64,000 nt of DNA from Myxococcus stipitatus (lineage in GTDB: Bacteria; Myxococcota; Myxococcia; Myxococcales; Myxococcaceae), in contig NZ_CP147913.1 in the NCBI RefSeq assembly GCF_037414475.1, positions 6,942,001-7,006,000 of the forward strand, given 5' to 3'. Made by a program: the position numbers and the translations under genes. Below the pieces are notes generated by a model, which worked only from the letters and a program-made list of their open reading frames with translations, did no database searches and was not told where the DNA came from. Of this stretch, positions 59,832 through 64,000 are shown in pieces (position 1 is the first letter of the stretch; every line of letters begins with the position of its first letter).

Positions 59832-61112
59832 ATGTTTCGGAAGTGGTGGTGTGGAGTCGCGAGCGCGGTATCCCTGCTAGGAGCGCTGCCCGCGAGTGCC
59901 CAATCCCTGTCGCCGCCGGTCTGGCAGCAGCAACTGGGAAGCGCTGGCGACGAGCTGGCCCTGGCGGTCGCCACCGTGGGCGGCGCCGTCTACCTGGCGG
60001 GGCACACCGACGGGCAACTGGGCGAGGAGGCCTCCTGGGGTGGCCAGGATGTCTTCGTCGCGAAGCACGACGCGGCGGACGGCTCGCTCCAGTGGGTGCG
60101 CCACGTCGGCACGGCGATGAATGACCGCGCGCTCGCGGTGACGGCGGACCTGGAGGGCAACGTCTACGTCGCGGGCCACACGTGGGGCAGCTTCCTGCCG
60201 TACCTCAACGCGGGAGGCTCCGACTTCTTCGTGCTGAAGCTGGACACGACGGGCGCGTTGAAGTGGGTGCGGCAGTTCGGGACGAACACGGATGACTTCG
60301 CCACGGGGCTGGCCGTCACGCACCGCGCGGAGCAGCACGGGCTGTTCCTCTCCGGCTATTCGCTGGGCCGGTTGGATGGTTCGCCCACGCCGGGCAACTA
60401 CGACGTGGTGGTGGCCAAGCTGGACACGGGCGGCAATCCCTACTGGATGCGGCAGTTCGGCTCGAACCGGAACGACGTCGCGCTGGGCGTGGCGCTGAAC
60501 GCGGCCGAGGATGTGTATCTCGTGGGCCACACGACGGGCAGCCTGGATGGCGCCACGCTTCCGGGCAACACCGTGGACCTCTTCGTGGCGAAGTACAACG
60601 TGCGCGGCGAGGAACAGTGGCTGCGCCAGCTGGGCTCGGGAAGCGACGAGTACGGCACGGGCATCGCGGTGGACGAGGACGGCTCCGCCTACGTCTCCGG
60701 CTACACGTATGGCGCGCTCGCGGGGAACACGCGCGTGGGCATGTATGACGCCGTGCTGGCGAAGTACGACGCGGCGGGTGCCCTCCAGTGGGTGCGGCAG
60801 CCGGGCACCACCACCACCGACTACGGGCAAGGTGTGGCGGTGGGCATGCAAGGGGAGATTCACCTCGTGGGCCACACCTCGGGGGCGTTGGACGGAAACG
60901 TGGCGCTGGGTGGCAGCGACGTGTTCCTCACGACGTATGACGTGTCGGGGCAGTGGGTGGGAACGCGGCAGGTGGGCACCAGCACCCTGGACCGCGGACA
61001 GGCGGTGGCCGTGGGCGACGATGGGGCCGTGTACGTGGCGGGCTACACCTGGGGCAGCCTGCCCGGAAATGTCAGCGCGGGTGCCTACGACGCCCTGCTC
61101 ATGCGCTTTTGA
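59832..61112 (+). CDS. Exported SBBP-repeat protein, predicted seven-bladed beta-propeller
   Basis: A 426-residue protein with a signal peptide (ASAVSLLGALPASAQ). The mature part consists of seven repeats of about 55-60 residues. Each blade has the order W-xx-QxG, D-x-(A/G)-xx-(V/L)AV, V-Y-(L/V)-(A/V)-G-(H/Y)-T and D-(V/A)-(F/L)-(V/L)-x-K-(Y/L)-D. It matches the SBBP (beta-propeller) repeat family. The count of seven and the absence of other domains suggest a complete closed propeller. Such proteins are secreted or surface-bound in myxobacteria; ligand unknown. ATG 59832 fits the signal peptide. Confidence 0.82.
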   Translation: MFRKWWCGVASAVSLLGALPASAQSLSPPVWQQQLGSAGDELALAVATVGGAVYLAGHTDGQLGEEASWGGQDVFVAKHDAADGSLQWVRHVGTAMNDRALAVTADLEGNVYVAGHTWGSFLPYLNAGGSDFFVLKLDTTGALKWVRQFGTNTDDFATGLAVTHRAEQHGLFLSGYSLGRLDGSPTPGNYDVVVAKLDTGGNPYWMRQFGSNRNDVALGVALNAAEDVYLVGHTTGSLDGATLPGNTVDLFVAKYNVRGEEQWLRQLGSGSDEYGTGIAVDEDGSAYVSGYTYGALAGNTRVGMYDAVLAKYDAAGALQWVRQPGTTTTDYGQGVAVGMQGEIHLVGHTSGALDGNVALGGSDVFLTTYDVSGQWVGTRQVGTSTLDRGQAVAVGDDGAVYVAGYTWGSLPGNVSAGAYDALLMRF

Positions 61113-61239
61113 GCGCATCCAGGCGAGCCCTGCCCCGTGACGAAGGAGGGCGGGCAACCGTCCACCCCATCCCGGCCGCGGCGAAGTAGCTTGTGAGTCT
61201 CGGGGATGCCCAGGTCCACCGGCACCGAAGGAGCGGCAG

Positions 61240-61953
61240 ATGGAGCACGACTCGGCCTCGCGGGTGGCGCGTTACAAACGCGAGGCCGCGGAGGCGGCGG
61301 TGGACCGCTTCTTCCAGCCCGGGATGCGTGTGGGATTGGGCTCGGGCAGCACCGCGGCCTTCGCGGTGCGCCGGCTGGCGGCGCTGCGCGCGGAGGGGCG
61401 GCTGCTCGATGTGTCGGGGGTTCCCACGTCGCGCGCCACCGAGGCGCTCGCGCGGGAGTTGGGGGTTCCTCTCACCACGCTGGAGGAGCACCCCACCCTG
61501 GACGTCACCATCGACGGCGCGGATGAAGTGGCGCCGGACCTCTCCGTCATCAAAGGGGGCGGCGGCGCGTTGCTCCGCGAGAAGATTGTCGCGCAGGCCA
61601 GCGTGCGCGTCGTCATCATCGCGGACGTGACGAAGTTGTCACCCAGGTTGGGCACCCACTGGCCCGTGCCGGTGGAGGTGCTGCCGTTCGGTTGGCGCTC
61701 GCAGCAGCTCTTCCTCGAATCGCTGGGCGCGCGTGTGGTGCCTCGCATGCGCGCGGATGGAACCCCTGACGTCACGGACCAGGGCAACCGGGTGCTCGAC
61801 TGCGCGTGGGGACCCATCGACGCACCGGAGACGTTGGCCGCGCGCATGGAGGCGCGCGCGGGCATCGTGGAGCATGGGCTCTTCTTGCGTGTGGCCACGG
61901 ACCTCGTGGTGGCGGGGCCCGGAGGTGTCGAGCATCGCGCTCGTCCATCGTGA
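61240..61953 (+). CDS. rpiA: Ribose-5-phosphate isomerase A
   Basis: The 237-residue enzyme interconverts ribose-5-phosphate and ribulose-5-phosphate in the pentose phosphate pathway. The RpiA motifs GLGSGSTAAFAV, GVPTSRATEALA, VTIDGADEV (catalytic acidic residues) and IKGGGGALLREKIVA are complete. Downstream TDQGNRVLDCAWG and the short IVEHGLFLRVATDLVV end also fit. Length is usual for RpiA (about 220-240). It stands alone between the SBBP gene and the DUF1592 gene. Confidence 0.93.
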   Translation: MEHDSASRVARYKREAAEAAVDRFFQPGMRVGLGSGSTAAFAVRRLAALRAEGRLLDVSGVPTSRATEALARELGVPLTTLEEHPTLDVTIDGADEVAPDLSVIKGGGGALLREKIVAQASVRVVIIADVTKLSPRLGTHWPVPVEVLPFGWRSQQLFLESLGARVVPRMRADGTPDVTDQGNRVLDCAWGPIDAPETLAARMEARAGIVEHGLFLRVATDLVVAGPGGVEHRARPS

Positions 61954-62275
61954 GCCACCGTGTGCAGGCTCGCGTGATTGTGCGTGCAGCGCGGTCATCT
62001 TCCGTCACGGACGGGTGGGCAACTGTGGCGTGGGTCAATGGACACTCCGCAAAGCTTGCGGGGCGCGTTTCGTGAGGGCGTGAGCGGCTCACGTAGGCGT
62101 GTGTCGGGCGCGTGAGAGGGATTCTCGCGAACTTGGAAGAGCCGTGGGGCTGGGCCCTCACTCCGCGCGGCAAAAAGAGCCACGGACGTGAGGGTGCAAG
62201 CGGTTAGACTCCGCTGCATTCCGGCGCTTCAGAGGGGGCATTCCAGGGGCTGCTGGCAAAGAGGGTGTCTTTCGT
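61954..62275 (+). other. Intergenic region between rpiA and DUF1592 gene
   Basis: No gene is apparent. Two dyads are present. CCGCAA-AGC-TTGCGG (62047-62061), followed by GCGTTT, may end the rpiA transcript. CGTGAGC-G-GCTCACG (62079-62093) is a perfect 7-bp palindrome around one base. CGTGAG also recurs at 62071 and 62111, which could mark an operator for the downstream pair. Confidence 0.4.
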
Positions 62276-63880
62276 ATGCGAATCATTCGTTCATGCCTTC
62301 CCGCGGCACTGATGTTGGTGACCGCATCCTGCTCGGACGACAAACCCGGAGGGCGCGCTCCAGAAGTCTCAGAAGCAGCGCCCGCGCGAGTGAGGCGGCT
62401 CACGCGCGCGGAATACGACAACAGTGTCTTTACCGTCGTGAAGAACCCCACGGCGGTGCCCATGGCGCAATTGCTGGCGCCCGAAGACGCCATCCTGGGC
62501 TTCACCACGCACGACCGCTTGCAGGTGACGTCGCTGCTGGCGGACCAACTCGACACCATCGCCGACCAGAACTGGGCGCCCGTCGCGCTCGGCAACCTGG
62601 CCAGCGAATATGAATGCGCCGCGAGCATCGCCGAGGAGGACTGCGCCCGCTCCTTCATCAAGGCGCTGGGCGCGCGGGCCTTCCGGCGCGAGGTTCTGCC
62701 GGAGGAGGAGGCGGACCTGCTCGCGCTGTGGCGGGCGGTGCGCAAGGAGGCGGAGCCGAAGAAGGCCGCCGAGTACGTCATCCAGGCCGTGCTGACGTCG
62801 GCGTCGTTCCTCTACCGCACGGAGCTGGGCGAGTCCGGTGGCAAGGCCGGCCAGGTGGTGTGGTTGACGCAGCGGGAGATCGCCTCCGCGCTGTCGTTCG
62901 CCATCACCGGTGGGCCTCCCGACGCGGAGCTGCTCGCGGCGGCCGACTCGGACAAGCTCGTGTCGGCGGACGCGCGCGAGACGCACGCTCGGCGCCTGCT
63001 GAAGACGAAGGCGTCCCAGGTCTACCTGGAGCGCTTCATCGTCGAGTGGCTGGGGCTGTCCGGCCTGGCCAGCATCAACAAGAACAACCAGGTGTTCCCT
63101 GACTTCAGCGCGGCCTTCAAGGACTCGAGCTCCAGGGAGACGATGACGTTCATCAACCACGTCGTCACCAACGAAGCGGCCTCCGTGAAGGAGCTCCTGA
63201 GCGCGAACTACACGTTCGCGGACGGGCGCATGTCGGAGTTCTATGGCACGTCCTCCACCCCGGACGGCACGTTGGGCCGCGTGCCGCTGCCGGCCAACCG
63301 GGTGGGCATCCTCACCCATGCGAGCGTGCTGACGACCTACTCGCTGTTCGACTCCAGCTCGCCCATCCGCCGCGGCAAGTTCGTCCTCACGCGCCTGTTG
63401 TGCCGCGAAGTCCCGCCGCCCCCGCCGTCCATCATCATCATCCCGCCCGCCGTCCGGCCGGACAGCACCACACGCGCGCGCTTCGCCGCGCACACCGACA
63501 ACCCCACGTGCGCGGGTTGCCACCGGCAACTGGACCCCATCGGCTTCGGCATGGAGGACTACGACGGGCTCGGCAAGTACCGCACGAAGGAGAACGGGCT
63601 GGACGTGGATGCCAGCGGCTCCATCGAGCACGCCAACGGCAAGTTCTCCTTCAAGGGGGGCGCGGAGCTCGCGCGGTTCCTCTCGAGCAGCGAGGACGTG
63701 GCCGACTGCGTGCCCTTGCAGCTCTTCCGCTACGTCATGGGCCGGGACGAGGACACCGTGGACGCGGCCACGCTCGCGGACATGCGCACGCGCTTCCGCG
63801 CGGACCCGAAGCTGAAGCTGGGCGATGCCTTGGTGGGCCTCGTCCGCTCCCCGTATTTCGTCCACCGGCGCAACCCCTGA
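62276..63880 (+). CDS. DUF1592-type planctomycete-like cytochrome c domain lipoprotein
   Basis: The 534-residue protein has a lipoprotein signal (ALMLVTASC). The domain series of the DUF1587/1592/1595/1588/1585 group follows. RRLTRAEYDNSV is at the start, then FLYRTELGES and an extended helical middle. The C-terminal haem-like site is CAGCHRQLDPIGFGMEDYDGLGKYR (CxxCH), and the end LVRSPYFVHRRN is also typical. These proteins, paired with DUF1552 proteins, are abundant in Planctomycetes and Myxococcota; function is unproven and probably redox or polymer related. A DUF1552-like gene follows after 15 nt. Confidence 0.87.
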   Translation: MRIIRSCLPAALMLVTASCSDDKPGGRAPEVSEAAPARVRRLTRAEYDNSVFTVVKNPTAVPMAQLLAPEDAILGFTTHDRLQVTSLLADQLDTIADQNWAPVALGNLASEYECAASIAEEDCARSFIKALGARAFRREVLPEEEADLLALWRAVRKEAEPKKAAEYVIQAVLTSASFLYRTELGESGGKAGQVVWLTQREIASALSFAITGGPPDAELLAAADSDKLVSADARETHARRLLKTKASQVYLERFIVEWLGLSGLASINKNNQVFPDFSAAFKDSSSRETMTFINHVVTNEAASVKELLSANYTFADGRMSEFYGTSSTPDGTLGRVPLPANRVGILTHASVLTTYSLFDSSSPIRRGKFVLTRLLCREVPPPPPSIIIIPPAVRPDSTTRARFAAHTDNPTCAGCHRQLDPIGFGMEDYDGLGKYRTKENGLDVDASGSIEHANGKFSFKGGAELARFLSSSEDVADCVPLQLFRYVMGRDEDTVDAATLADMRTRFRADPKLKLGDALVGLVRSPYFVHRRNP

Positions 63881-63895
63881 GCCCGAGTCGCCACC

Positions 63896-64000
63896 ATGCT
63901 TCGAGAACTTTCACGACGCGCACTTCTCCAGACCCTGGCGGGCTCAGCGGCCGCGCTGCCCCTGGCCAACCTCCTGGGCACCACCGATGCGTATGCGCAG
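63896..64000 (+). CDS. N-terminus of DUF1552-like Tat-exported protein (cut by window end)
   Basis: Only 35 codons are visible: MLRELSRRALLQTLAGSAA and a hydrophobic stretch ending near AYAQ. The SRRALLQ twin-arginine motif followed by a helix and an AxA-type cleavage site indicates Tat export. DUF1592 genes in this phylum are almost always followed by DUF1552 genes with exactly this type of leader, so that family is inferred from position. Confidence 0.7.
   Translation, partial: MLRELSRRALLQTLAGSAAALPLANLLGTTDAYAQ

Overview
The window reads as a chromosome segment of a myxobacterium (Myxococcota, Myxococcus/Corallococcus-like). GC is very high with strongly GC-biased third codon positions, so long spurious frames lie antisense to almost every gene. 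The content is typical of the group: a CcoN-CcoO fusion oxidase, many lipoproteins of unknown function, DUF4476, DUF1592/DUF1552, SBBP and CHAT proteins, Sit-like lipoprotein toxins and an alkyl-DHAP-synthase ether-lipid operon. I see no rRNA, tRNA, CRISPR array or prophage. Family assignments come from reading motifs, not from database searches.

Layout. 1-6.3 kb: cbb3-type cytochrome oxidase operon (possible ccoI tail, ccoS, fused ccoNO, ccoQ, single-haem ccoP, ccoG) followed by hemN. 6.4-8.5 kb: thioredoxin-like exported protein, DUF4476 protein, phosphoglycerate mutase. 8.6-13.1 kb: a divergent putative lipid-modification locus. One arm is DUF3419/BtaA-like transferase, GNAT and haem-oxygenase-fold oxidase; the other is fatty-acid desaturase and PAP2/IPC-synthase-like phosphatase. 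13.2-15 kb: small hypothetical protein, DUF1579-like lipoprotein, streptothricin-acetyltransferase-like GNAT. 15.3-17.3 kb: AHH-nuclease lipoprotein toxin with Imm11-type immunity protein. 17.3-20 kb: DUF4267 membrane protein and a divergent AraC regulator, with an intact IS630-family element inserted between them. 20-26.2 kb: three-gene ether-lipid operon (reductase, acyl-CoA reductase/DHAP-acyltransferase fusion, alkyl-DHAP synthase) with a divergent TetR gene. 26.2-29.8 kb: Hint-domain lipoprotein, pseudouridine synthase, small charged protein. 30-36.7 kb: cyclase/KynB-like enzyme, TPR membrane protein with DUF3142 lipoprotein, cysteine-repeat exported protein, YgiQ radical SAM. 36.9-38.7 kb: second toxin/immunity pair (PD-(D/E)XK lipoprotein and TsiV/DUF3396). 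38.8-42.3 kb: tandem SF1 helicase. 42.4-46.5 kb: lipoprotein, then an ECF sigma factor translationally coupled to a transmembrane zinc-finger anti-sigma fused to TPRs and a CHAT caspase-like protease. 46.6-51.2 kb: AlaX editing protein, cytochrome P450, response regulator/histidine kinase pair. 51.3-55.2 kb: amino-acid ABC transporter with fused binding protein and permease, alpha/beta hydrolase, SGNH hydrolase. 55.2-64 kb: T2SSE_N-domain protein, Spx/ArsC-like protein, beta-helix lipoprotein, LysR and divergent beta-barrel, seven-bladed SBBP propeller, RpiA, and a DUF1592-DUF1552 pair cut by the window end.

The most promising little-described systems are four. (i) The ECF sigma / anti-sigma-TPR-CHAT pair, which looks like a membrane sensor in which a caspase-like protease is part of the anti-sigma itself. 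(ii) The two lipoprotein nuclease toxin/immunity pairs. (iii) The five-gene divergent BtaA-like/desaturase/PAP2 locus. (iv) The compact alkyl-ether-lipid operon. Translational coupling (ATGA or TGATG overlaps) is frequent and was used to fix many starts.
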